Position numbers and translations under genes: made by a program | Assembly (NCBI GenBank): GCA_019912905.1 | Contig: JAIOHO010000280.1 | Coordinates: 1-14,419, forward strand | DNA from: Anaerolineae bacterium | GTDB lineage: Bacteria; Chloroflexota; Anaerolineae; Aggregatilineales; Phototrophicaceae | Length of the DNA stretch: 14,419 nt | Direction of reading: 5' to 3' | Shown here: positions 1 through 6,531 of the stretch, one piece after another | How positions within the stretch are numbered: position 1 is the first letter of the stretch | Layout of the letters: the number at the start of each line of letters is the position of its first letter | The notes under the pieces: generated by a model | The model's input: the letters and a program-made list of their open reading frames with translations, nothing else | Databases searched by the model: none | What the model was told of the DNA's origin: nothing

Positions 1-2279
1 AGTTTAACACCGTCGGCCAGCAACCGGTGATGGCTTACTTTTCGATGGAATTCGGGCTGGCGGAAGCGCTGCAAAATTATTCAGGCGGCCTGGGCGTCCT
101 CAGCGGCGATCATCTGAAAAGCGCCAGCGACCTGGGCATCCCGCTGATCGGCATGGGCCTGCTCTATCAGGAAGGCTACTTTCACCAGTACCTGAATGCC
201 GATGGCTACCAGCAGGAATCCTATCCCATCAACGACTATTCTAACCTGCCGGTCACGCTTCAGCGCGACAAAACCGGCAAGCCGATCAAGATCAGCGTGC
301 CGATGCCGGGCCGTGAGCTGTACGCCGTCATCTGGAAAGTGCAGGTCGGGCGTATACCCTTGTTCCTGCTCGACACCAACATCGAGGACAACCCGCGCGA
401 TGAGGACCGCAACCTGACCGACCGGTTATACGGCGGCGACCGGCGGACACGTATCCGCCAGGAAATTCTCATGGGAATCGGCGGCATCCGCGCGCTGGAA
501 GCCCTGGGGATGCGCCCCACCATCTGCCACATGAACGAAGGTCATTCCGCATTTCTGGCCCTTGAGCGCATCCGCCAGTTGATGAACGAGAATAAGATTT
601 CCTTCTATCAGGCCAAGGAAATTGCGCGGGCCGGTATCATTTTCACCACGCATACGCCGGTCCCCGCCGGGTTGGAACGCTTCGGCTTCGACCTGATCGA
701 CGAGCACTTCACCCAGTATTACCAGAGCCTGGGCCTGTCGCGCGACGAGTTCCTCAACCTGGGCCGTGAAAATATGGGCGACTATGAATTGTTCTCCATG
801 CCGGTGCTGGCAATCAACCTGTCCGCCGCGGTCAACGGCGTGGCCCAGCTTCATGGCGTGGTCTCGCGGCGCATGTGGCGCTGGTTGTACCCGAGTGTGC
901 CGGAAGATGAAGTCCCCATTGGCTCCGTGACCAACGGCATTCACACCCAGACCTGGATCAGCCAGGAGATGGCGACGCTGTTCGACCGCTACCTGGACCC
1001 TGCCTGGCGTTCCGAGGAATTCCGCGCCGAAATCTGGCAGGCCGCCGACGACATCCCCGACGAAGAACTGTGGCGCACCCATCAGCGCCGCCGGGAACGC
1101 CTGGTCGCCTTCGCCCGCAACCGACTGCGTGCTCAATTGGAAAATCGCGGGCTGCCCCGCCGCGAGATCGAAAGCGCGGCCCAGGTGCTGGACCCGGAAG
1201 CGCTGACCATCGGGTTCGCCCGGCGCTTCGCCACCTATAAGCGGGCGACGCTCATCTTCCGCGACATCGAGCGGTTGAAGCGCATCGTCAACGACCCGGA
1301 TCGCCCGGTGCAGTTCATCTTCGCCGGCAAAGCACACCCGCACGACACCGGCGGCAAGGAACTCATCCGCCAGATCGTCCACATGGCCCACGACGAAGAC
1401 CTGCGCGACCGGATCGTCTTCCTCGAAAACTACGACATGAACGTGGCGCGTTATCTCGTCCAGGGCGTGGACATCTGGCTGAACAACCCGCGCCGGCCCA
1501 AAGAAGCCAGCGGCACCAGCGGCATGAAGGTCATCTACAACGGCGGCCTGAATGCCAGCATTCTCGACGGCTGGTGGGCGGAAGGTTATGATCCTGCGGT
1601 CGGCTGGGCCATCGGCAACGGCGAGGAATACCCGGAACACGAAGCCGAGCATCAGGATTATGTCGAGAGCGAGGCCATCTACAATATCCTGGAGCAGGAC
1701 ATCATCCCGCTGTATTACCAGCGCACCCGCGACGGTCTGCCGCGCGAATGGATCGCCAAAGTCAAAAACTCGATCCGCACCCTGGCCCCGTTCTTCAACA
1801 CCCATCGCATGGTGCAGCAGTACACCGAACGCTACTACATGCCGTGCTTCGAGCGGGTCGTCGAGATGATGGAAAACAATCTGAAACAGGGTCTGGCCTT
1901 CAGTGCCTGGCGCAGCAACATCCAGAATGTGTGGAATCAGGTGCGCATCGAGTCGGTGACGATTTCCGAGCCGCAGGTGATGGTCGGCAAGGAATTCATG
2001 GTCGAAGCCGTGGTCCATCTGGGACCGCTCACGCCGGAGGATGTGCGCGTGCAGTTGTATTCCGGCCAGCTCGATACCCACCGCGAGATCGGCGAAGAAG
2101 GCGGCACTTCCATCGATATGCAGTCCGCTGGAAAAAACGGTGATGGGATCTACAAGTTCTCGGCCAAATACGTCTATCATACCAGCGGGGAACGCGGCCT
2201 GTCGGTACGCGTCGTCCCCGATCACGAACTCCTGCCCACCTCGATCCAGCCCGGTCTGATTACCTGGGCGCAGGTGTAA
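1..2279 (+). CDS. glgP: Alpha-glucan (glycogen/maltodextrin) phosphorylase, 5' partial
   Basis: This GT35 enzyme splits alpha-1,4-glucans with phosphate to give glucose-1-phosphate, in cytosolic glycogen or maltodextrin breakdown. The frame is open from the window edge (codons begin at base 3), and the V-M-A-Y-F-S-M-E-F-G stretch is an internal motif of the long-form phosphorylases (TIGR02094 type). The GTG/ATG at 27-32 is therefore not the true start, and the N-terminal part (DUF3417-like in this family) lies outside. Counting from the GTG codon at 27, the reading frame shows YSGGLGVLSGDHLKSASDLG near the N-terminus, HGVVSRRMW, TNGIHTQTW (Thr302 onward) and EASGTSGMK, whose Lys501 (bases 1527-1529) corresponds to the pyridoxal-phosphate lysine. 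The last ~120 residues form a beta-rich tail typical of the long form. No frameshift is seen. The family is certain; glycogen versus maltodextrin preference cannot be read from the sequence. Confidence 0.95.
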   Translation, partial: FNTVGQQPVMAYFSMEFGLAEALQNYSGGLGVLSGDHLKSASDLGIPLIGMGLLYQEGYFHQYLNADGYQQESYPINDYSNLPVTLQRDKTGKPIKISVPMPGRELYAVIWKVQVGRIPLFLLDTNIEDNPRDEDRNLTDRLYGGDRRTRIRQEILMGIGGIRALEALGMRPTICHMNEGHSAFLALERIRQLMNENKISFYQAKEIARAGIIFTTHTPVPAGLERFGFDLIDEHFTQYYQSLGLSRDEFLNLGRENMGDYELFSMPVLAINLSAAVNGVAQLHGVVSRRMWRWLYPSVPEDEVPIGSVTNGIHTQTWISQEMATLFDRYLDPAWRSEEFRAEIWQAADDIPDEELWRTHQRRRERLVAFARNRLRAQLENRGLPRREIESAAQVLDPEALTIGFARRFATYKRATLIFRDIERLKRIVNDPDRPVQFIFAGKAHPHDTGGKELIRQIVHMAHDEDLRDRIVFLENYDMNVARYLVQGVDIWLNNPRRPKEASGTSGMKVIYNGGLNASILDGWWAEGYDPAVGWAIGNGEEYPEHEAEHQDYVESEAIYNILEQDIIPLYYQRTRDGLPREWIAKVKNSIRTLAPFFNTHRMVQQYTERYYMPCFERVVEMMENNLKQGLAFSAWRSNIQNVWNQVRIESVTISEPQVMVGKEFMVEAVVHLGPLTPEDVRVQLYSGQLDTHREIGEEGGTSIDMQSAGKNGDGIYKFSAKYVYHTSGERGLSVRVVPDHELLPTSIQPGLITWAQV

Positions 2280-2313
2280 TTTTTCGGCAATCGATCATCC
2301 TCGCCCCGGACCC

Positions 2314-2347
2314 CTCCAGACTCTGATACTCTGGAAGGAGTCTGGGG
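2314..2347. terminator. Hairpin between convergent genes, probable bidirectional terminator
   Basis: CCAGACTC (2316-2323) is the exact reverse complement of GAGTCTGG (2338-2345). With a T-G wobble and one more C-G pair the stem runs over 2314-2323 and 2338-2347, with a 14-base loop. It lies in the 81-bp gap between the phosphorylase stop and the stop of the opposing permease gene, where a shared terminator is expected. No long T-run follows on either strand, so it is not a canonical intrinsic terminator. A competing 6-bp hairpin (TCCAGA with TCTGGA) uses part of the same bases. Confidence 0.5.
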
Positions 2348-2360
2348 TGAATTGCTGAGA

Positions 2361-3572
2361 TTATCCCCGCATCAATCGGGGCAGATCGCGCAGTTTGGGG
2401 AGCTGCCCGGATAGCAGTGTCGTCACCCGGAATAACCGCCCGGCCAGCCACAGCATCCCCACGATCAGCAGGACCATCAGCACCAGACTCAGGGCGATCT
2501 GCCAGCCTGGAACAGACGTCATCAGCAGGCGCTCGATCATCGCCAGCGGTGCAGTAACCGGAATCAGGCTGAGAGCCACCGCCAGCGGCGCATTCGGATT
2601 CTCGATGAACAGGGCGATAAACCACAGCGGAATCACAGCGGGTAAGGTGAATACTGCTGCAAACTGCGGCCCCTCGCGCATCGACACCGACAGCGCCCCC
2701 AGGATGCCGTAGGCACTGGCGAAGAACAGGTACGCCAGCACGAAATAGACCAGCACCAGCGGCAGCACATCCAGGGGCACGGTGATGACCGCCAGAGAGC
2801 TGATCACGTCCAGCACGTTCGCCAGCCGCAGGAGCACCAGAATCCCGCCCACCCAGGCGAGCATCTGAATCAGCCCCATCGTCCCAAACGCCAGGATTTT
2901 GCCGACCAGCAGCTGCGTCGGGCGCAGGGTGGACATCAGAATTTCGATGACCCGCGATTCTTTCTCCTCGATCACCCCCTGCATCAGGTAGCCGTTGGTC
3001 ATAAACACACTCAGCAGCAGGCTGAGGGTAAACACGTAGACCAGCAGAAACGAGCTGTCAAACGAACCGGCCTGCTGCGCGCCGCCCTGGTTCAATTTGA
3101 TGTCGGTAAATCTTGCCGGGTCTTCGAGCCGCTGGACGACCTGCGGCTGCACATTCTGTGCCAGGGTATTCAGAATCACCTCGCGGATGGCCTCGTCGTC
3201 GATCGCCGCCAGCGAAAAAGTCGGCATCACCTGGATCACATCGCCAGTGGCGACATAATCCGCCGGGATGATATAGTAGGTGGCAACCTCATGGGCCTGC
3301 ATCGCGCGGCGGGCGGCGGCCTCGTCCGGGTAGCGGATGAGCGCGCCAGGGTCCGTAAACAGGCCCGTCTCATCGACGTAACCTGCCGCCTGCGCCGTGC
3401 GGTCGCCCGATTGAAACACTGCGTCCAGACCCAGATTGACATCCAGGCTGGTCAGCGCCTGATAAGCCAGCGGCAGCAGCAGCGCCAGCAGCGGAATGCC
3501 CAGGGTCGTAAACAGATACCCCTTGCGACGCAGATTGCGCCCCAGTTCATAACGAAAGACTTTCCAGATCAT
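2361..3572 (-). CDS. ABC-2 type exporter permease (NatB-like), second permease
   Basis: This 403-residue membrane subunit of an ABC-2 exporter has NatB/ABC2_membrane_3 architecture. A cytoplasmic N-terminus leads into one membrane segment (about residues 20-40), followed by a large extracytoplasmic domain (about 41-173). A block of hydrophobic segments follows at about 175-195, 225-250, 265-290, 305-325 and 358-380. The family motif EEKESRVIEILMS (202-214), followed by P-T-Q-L-L-V-G-K, sits in the cytoplasmic loop that usually contacts the ATPase. The reading frame could extend 21 codons upstream into the preceding gene. I chose the ATG at 3572 because AGGAG lies 8 bases before it and the homologous segment starts there. 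The gap to the upstream permease is 5 bp, so the two are surely cotranscribed. The substrate is unknown; Na+, drugs, peptides or lipids are all possible for this family. Confidence 0.9.
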   Translation of the reverse strand: MIWKVFRYELGRNLRRKGYLFTTLGIPLLALLLPLAYQALTSLDVNLGLDAVFQSGDRTAQAAGYVDETGLFTDPGALIRYPDEAAARRAMQAHEVATYYIIPADYVATGDVIQVMPTFSLAAIDDEAIREVILNTLAQNVQPQVVQRLEDPARFTDIKLNQGGAQQAGSFDSSFLLVYVFTLSLLLSVFMTNGYLMQGVIEEKESRVIEILMSTLRPTQLLVGKILAFGTMGLIQMLAWVGGILVLLRLANVLDVISSLAVITVPLDVLPLVLVYFVLAYLFFASAYGILGALSVSMREGPQFAAVFTLPAVIPLWFIALFIENPNAPLAVALSLIPVTAPLAMIERLLMTSVPGWQIALSLVLMVLLIVGMLWLAGRLFRVTTLLSGQLPKLRDLPRLMRG

Positions 3573-3577
3573 CGACC

Positions 3578-4798
3578 TTACTCCTGGGCAGCCGTGCCCA
3601 CAGCGGTCATGGGCGTGCCGCGAATGACTCGCCACAGCTCACGCGGCGTGGGCCGCTTGCCATACAGCAGCAGCGACCAGCGAAAGACACGCGCCGACAT
3701 CCAGATGACCAGGGCCGCCGTCAGGCCCAGCAGCAGCAGGCTCGCAACGAACTGCCAGACCGGTAAAGCCCCCAGGCTCAGACGGATGATCGACGTCAGC
3801 GGCGCGGTCAGCGGGAATAGTGTCAGAGCGACGGAGATCGGGCTGTTGGGGTTCAGCAGGAAGGTCGTGAAAAAAAAGAAGGGGAACACGGACACAAACG
3901 TGAATACCCCGGCCAGTTGGCGGCTCTCCTGCTCGCTGTTACTCACCGCGCCGATGCCCGCCATCACCGCCGCAAACAGCAGGTACGCCAGCAGGAAGTA
4001 CACCAGGCTGATCACAATCAGGTCCAGCGGCAGTTCGATGCCGCTCAGCGCGGGCACCCCCTGACCGGATTGCAGCAGCAAAGCCCCGGCAATCAACCAG
4101 ATCGACAGCTGCGTCAGCCCGAGCACACCCAGGCCCACAATCTTGCCAAACAGCAGTTCCAGCGGCGTCACACTCGTGATGAGGATTTCGATCATCCGGT
4201 TGGTTTTTTCCTCCACGACGCTGGACATCAGGTAGCTGCTCGTCGTCTGTGCCGAGATGAAAAACACCACGGCGAAAACCACCGGCAGCATAATCACACC
4301 GATAGCGGCATCTTCTTCCAGGTCACGCCCCCGGTCGAGCGCGCGGACCGTCAGCGTCACCGGATCTTCAAGGCGGCTGGCAAGCGCGTCGTCGCCGGCC
4401 TGCGGCGTCAGGTTCGCCAGCAGCAGATGATCAATGGCTTCCTTAAGCGAGTCCGGCGCACCCTCACGGCTGGTGATGGTCACCTCACCACTGTCGACGT
4501 AATCTGCGGGCAGCACGAAATACGCGCCAATCGTCCCATCCTGCAACGCCTGCTGTGCGCCGGCTTCGTCCGCGTAGGGCACGAACGGCGCGTCCGCCGC
4601 CGCGATAACCCCCGCCCGGTCCACATAGCCAATGTTCCCCAGGCTGTCCAGGTCGCCCTCGGCGTTTGAAATCAGCGTCGTGACGAGGAACATCAGGCCG
4701 ACCATAAACAGCGGCACGCCGAACGCCGCGAACAAAAAGCTGGGCCGCCGCAGGTTAGTCAGGTATTCACGGCGCGCGACAATCCACAGGTGCTTCAT
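3578..4798 (-). CDS. ABC-2 type exporter permease (NatB-like), first permease
   Basis: This 406-residue permease has the same plan as its downstream neighbour. It has one N-terminal membrane segment (about residues 20-43), an extracytoplasmic domain (about 44-165), then membrane segments near 166-183, 220-243, 258-283, 296-315 and 347-368. The conserved loop is VVEEKTNRMIEILITSV (194-210), followed by P-L-E-L-L-F-G-K. Both proteins share the V-L/I-P-A-D-Y-V element in the outer domain and an N-P-N-(S/A)-P element before the last third, so they are paralogous halves, probably forming a heterodimer. The ATG at 4798 follows the ATPase TGA by 1 bp, which points to translational coupling. The frame is open 13 codons further upstream, but that would overlap the ATPase and lacks family similarity. 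Substrate unknown. Confidence 0.9.
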   Translation of the reverse strand: MKHLWIVARREYLTNLRRPSFLFAAFGVPLFMVGLMFLVTTLISNAEGDLDSLGNIGYVDRAGVIAAADAPFVPYADEAGAQQALQDGTIGAYFVLPADYVDSGEVTITSREGAPDSLKEAIDHLLLANLTPQAGDDALASRLEDPVTLTVRALDRGRDLEEDAAIGVIMLPVVFAVVFFISAQTTSSYLMSSVVEEKTNRMIEILITSVTPLELLFGKIVGLGVLGLTQLSIWLIAGALLLQSGQGVPALSGIELPLDLIVISLVYFLLAYLLFAAVMAGIGAVSNSEQESRQLAGVFTFVSVFPFFFFTTFLLNPNSPISVALTLFPLTAPLTSIIRLSLGALPVWQFVASLLLLGLTAALVIWMSARVFRWSLLLYGKRPTPRELWRVIRGTPMTAVGTAAQE

Positions 4799-4799
4799 G

Positions 4800-5726
4800 T
4801 CAGTGTGCCCCCTCAGCCACCTGGATAAAGATATCATTCAGTCCGGGCACAGCCTCCTCAAACCGGCGGACGTGCATATCCCCGGATGCGGCAATTGCGG
4901 CCAGCACGTCACCGGGCGCAGTCTGATCGTCCAGCCGCAGCAGCGCGCGATCCGCCCCGTGGCCGTTGCCGTTCGCCGCTGGCTCGACCGATACGACACC
5001 GGGCAGTTTCCCCCAATCACCCTGCCCTTCGACGATGATGGCGTGCAGCGCGAACTGCTCCCGAATGTCCTGCACCGAGCCATACAGCTTCTGCTGGCCA
5101 TTGCTGATCATCAGCAGGCGGTCGGCCATTTCCTCGACCTGCTGCATCTGGTGGGTGCTCATAATGATGGCACACCCCCGGCTGCGCAGATCGGTCAGCA
5201 GGCGTTTGATGACCAGCGTATTCACCGGGTCCAGACCAGAAAACGGCTCGTCGATAATAATCAGGTCAGGCTGGTGCAGCACGGTGACGGCAAACTGCAC
5301 TTTCTGCTGCATACCTTTGCTCAGCTCGCTGACTTTCTTACGGGAAAATTCATCGAGTTCAAGCTGTTGCAGCAGCGCCAGGCTGCGCTGGCGGGCTTCA
5401 TCCCCGGACAAGCCCTTCAAGCGGCCCAGGTAGATCATGACATCCAGCACCGGGACGTTGCGATACAGGCCGCGTTCTTCCGGCAGATAGCCGATTCGCA
5501 TCTTGGTCGCCTCGGTTAAAGGGCCGCCCAGCACCCGGATCTGACCGGTATCCGGCTTCAGGATGTCCAGAATCATGCGGATCGTGGTGGTCTTGCCGGA
5601 GCCATTCGGCCCCAACATGGCGAAGATTTCCCCACCGTGCACTTCAAAGGTCAGATCATCGACCGCACGAAACTTGCCGTAATTCTTCTGGACATGCTCC
5701 ACACTGACGGCACGTTCAAATTGCAT
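4800..5726 (-). CDS. ABC transporter ATP-binding protein (NatA-like)
   Basis: This cytoplasmic ATPase (308 residues) should power export through the two permeases encoded directly downstream. Visible motifs are Walker A GPNGSGKTT (39-47), signature LSKGMQQK (135-142), Walker B LIIIDEP (155-161, with Asp159 and catalytic Glu160), the D-loop GLDP and the switch His192 in STHQ. At the Q-loop position the sequence reads IGYLPEERGLY (78-88), the form typical of NatA-type exporters, where the usual glutamine is absent. Residues from about 215 to 308 form a C-terminal extension of the DUF4162 kind. The ATG at 5726 is preceded by GGGAG about 6 bases upstream. It is the first gene of a three-gene operon whose upstream region carries a strong palindrome. 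Family assignment is firm; the symbol natA is withheld because sodium export is not shown. Confidence 0.93.
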   Translation of the reverse strand: MQFERAVSVEHVQKNYGKFRAVDDLTFEVHGGEIFAMLGPNGSGKTTTIRMILDILKPDTGQIRVLGGPLTEATKMRIGYLPEERGLYRNVPVLDVMIYLGRLKGLSGDEARQRSLALLQQLELDEFSRKKVSELSKGMQQKVQFAVTVLHQPDLIIIDEPFSGLDPVNTLVIKRLLTDLRSRGCAIIMSTHQMQQVEEMADRLLMISNGQQKLYGSVQDIREQFALHAIIVEGQGDWGKLPGVVSVEPAANGNGHGADRALLRLDDQTAPGDVLAAIAASGDMHVRRFEEAVPGLNDIFIQVAEGAH

Positions 5727-5741
5727 CGCTCTCCCACTTTC

Positions 5742-5765
5742 TAACAGGTGGCAGGCCGCCTGTTA
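5742..5765. promoter_or_regulatory. 24-bp near-perfect palindrome, candidate operator of the ABC operon
   Basis: The half site TAACAGG (5742-5748) is matched exactly by CCTGTTA (5759-5765). Counting inward, only the eighth base pair (T opposite G) and the central pair fail, so 10 of 12 pairs are complementary. It starts 16 bp upstream of the ATPase ATG and overlaps the minus-strand -10 candidate. Dyads of this size and position are typical repressor operators of the GntR, TetR or MarR kinds, but no such regulator is encoded in the window. It could instead act as a 5'-leader RNA hairpin. Confidence 0.5.
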
Positions 5766-5791
5766 TGCTAAAATTAGTCAGGGAGGTCCAA
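5762..5791 (-). promoter_or_regulatory. Candidate promoter of the ABC exporter operon
   Basis: On the minus strand TTGGAC (5791-5786) and CATAAC (5767-5762) are separated by 18 bases, upstream of the ATPase start. The -35 matches TTGACA at only three positions and the -10 matches TATAAT at four, so this is a weak sigma-70-like match. An overlapping TAGCAT is an alternative -10. The support is mainly positional, since the -10 overlaps the palindrome. Confidence 0.3.
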
Positions 5792-5912
5792 CAGATCATC
5801 CGTCTCGCCTCCCCGGGCTGGAAAACTAACCTTCTGAAAACCCAAACAGGCGCAGAAACAGGTTGAAACGAACCCCATTTCTGAAATCTATACGAAAGAA
5901 TAAGCACCGGGG

Positions 5913-5940
5913 TTGCTAGAAAGCGCAATCCCCCTATAAT
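5913..5940 (+). promoter_or_regulatory. Candidate sigma-70-type promoter facing the response regulator
   Basis: A perfect TATAAT (5935-5940) is preceded, with a 16-base spacer, by TTGCTA (5913-5918; 4 of 6 matches to TTGACA). Transcription would begin near 5947, giving a leader of about 200 bases before the response regulator ATG at 6145. The -10 lies between two AAGCGCA copies (5921-5927 and 5941-5947), and an inverted repeat covers the -35. A second, weaker candidate nearer the gene is TTGTGA (6048-6053), 17 bases, then CTTAAT (6071-6076). Confidence 0.5.
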
Positions 5941-6019
5941 AAGCGCAGGTGTGCAGCGCACAATGGGCGCGAATGTGGCTAGGCGCAAGTCCAAAGAATT
6001 AACTAATTTTTGTTGCGCC

Positions 6020-6048
6020 ACTTCAAGAAATAGTGGTAAACTTGAAGT
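6020..6048. repeat. Inverted repeat ACTTCAAG / CTTGAAGT
   Basis: Bases 6020-6027 are the exact reverse complement of 6041-6048, with a 13-base A-rich spacer. It lies about 100 bases upstream of the response regulator and touches the -35 of the weaker promoter candidate (6048-6076). It could be an operator, or a hairpin in the long leader if transcription begins near 5947. No T-run follows, so it is unlikely to be an intrinsic terminator. Confidence 0.4.
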
Positions 6049-6144
6049 TGTGATAAGAAACCATCGTAATCTTAATGATTGGATCAGCGGCACAGGTGCA
6101 TTGCCTGGCATAAATGCGGAACATCAACGCCCTTGGAGGTCTGC

Positions 6145-6528
6145 ATGAAGAAACAAATCCTGGTCGTGGACGATGAAATCGGCGCACTGACCTTAATTGG
6201 GATTATGCTGGAGCGCGGTGGCTTCAGCGTGCTAAAAGCAAAAGATGCCAAGACTGCGCTTACCGTGCTGGATCAAAGCACGCCTGATTTGATCATCCTC
6301 GACGTGATGATGCCAGGCATGAACGGGATCGACCTGTGCAAAGTCATCCGCGAGCGGGAAGATACCGGTGTGATTCCGGTCCTGATTCTATCCGCCCGGG
6401 GCGACGCCGAAAGCATCATGCGCGGCATCGAAGCCGGAGCCAACGACTATCTGCCAAAACCGATTCTGCATCACGATCTGGTTGCCAAAGTCCGCCTGAT
6501 GCTCGGCGAAAATGGCGTTGAAGCGTAA
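6145..6528 (+). CDS. Stand-alone receiver-domain response regulator
   Basis: This 127-residue single-domain CheY/Spo0F-like receiver should accept phosphate from a histidine kinase or phosphorelay and signal by protein contact, since no DNA-binding or enzymatic output domain follows. The acidic pocket Asp9-Asp10, phospho-acceptor Asp53 (in LIILDVMMPGMNG), switch residue Ser83 (LILSARGD) and Lys105 (YLPKP) are all present, so it should be phosphorylatable. GGAGGT (6135-6140) lies 4 bases before the ATG and fixes the start; the frame is open 22 codons further upstream from a TTG but lacks family similarity there. No kinase gene is in the window, making this an orphan. It diverges from the ABC exporter operon and converges on the lytic transglycosylase with a 3-bp gap. 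Its partner and target are unknown. Confidence 0.9.
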   Translation: MKKQILVVDDEIGALTLIGIMLERGGFSVLKAKDAKTALTVLDQSTPDLIILDVMMPGMNGIDLCKVIREREDTGVIPVLILSARGDAESIMRGIEAGANDYLPKPILHHDLVAKVRLMLGENGVEA

Positions 6529-6531
6529 TCT

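Larger units (their letters stand above)
5727..6144. promoter_or_regulatory. Divergent intergenic control region (418 bp)
   Basis: This stretch separates the minus-strand ABC operon from the plus-strand response regulator and is clearly richer in A/T than the flanking genes. From left to right it holds a 24-bp palindrome (5742-5765), minus-strand promoter-like boxes, a plus-strand extended -10 (TG at 5766-5767 and TAAAAT at 5769-5774, with no clear -35), and two AAACAGG copies (5844-5850 and 5856-5862). Further right are a TATAAT promoter candidate inside dyad and direct-repeat symmetry (5909-5947), a small TGTGC/GCACA hairpin (5950-5962), an ACTTCAAG/CTTGAAGT dyad (6020-6048), and the response regulator's Shine-Dalgarno. 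I see no convincing protein gene or known riboswitch in it. Confidence 0.7.

Noticed and set aside
426..2225. 599-codon open frame on the minus strand inside the phosphorylase gene
   Set aside because: It is antisense to a gene with clear conserved motifs; the His/Asp/Val/Ala-rich translation is what GC-rich third positions produce on the opposite strand.
5941..6000. Possible c-di-GMP (GEMM-like) riboswitch in the regulator leader
   Set aside because: GGCGCAAG at 5982-5989 faintly recalls a conserved GEMM stretch, but the tetraloop hairpin and the rest of the consensus are not found.
5716..6111. 131-codon minus-strand frame in the divergent region
   Set aside because: It overlaps the ATPase start and the palindrome, and its translation looks random.
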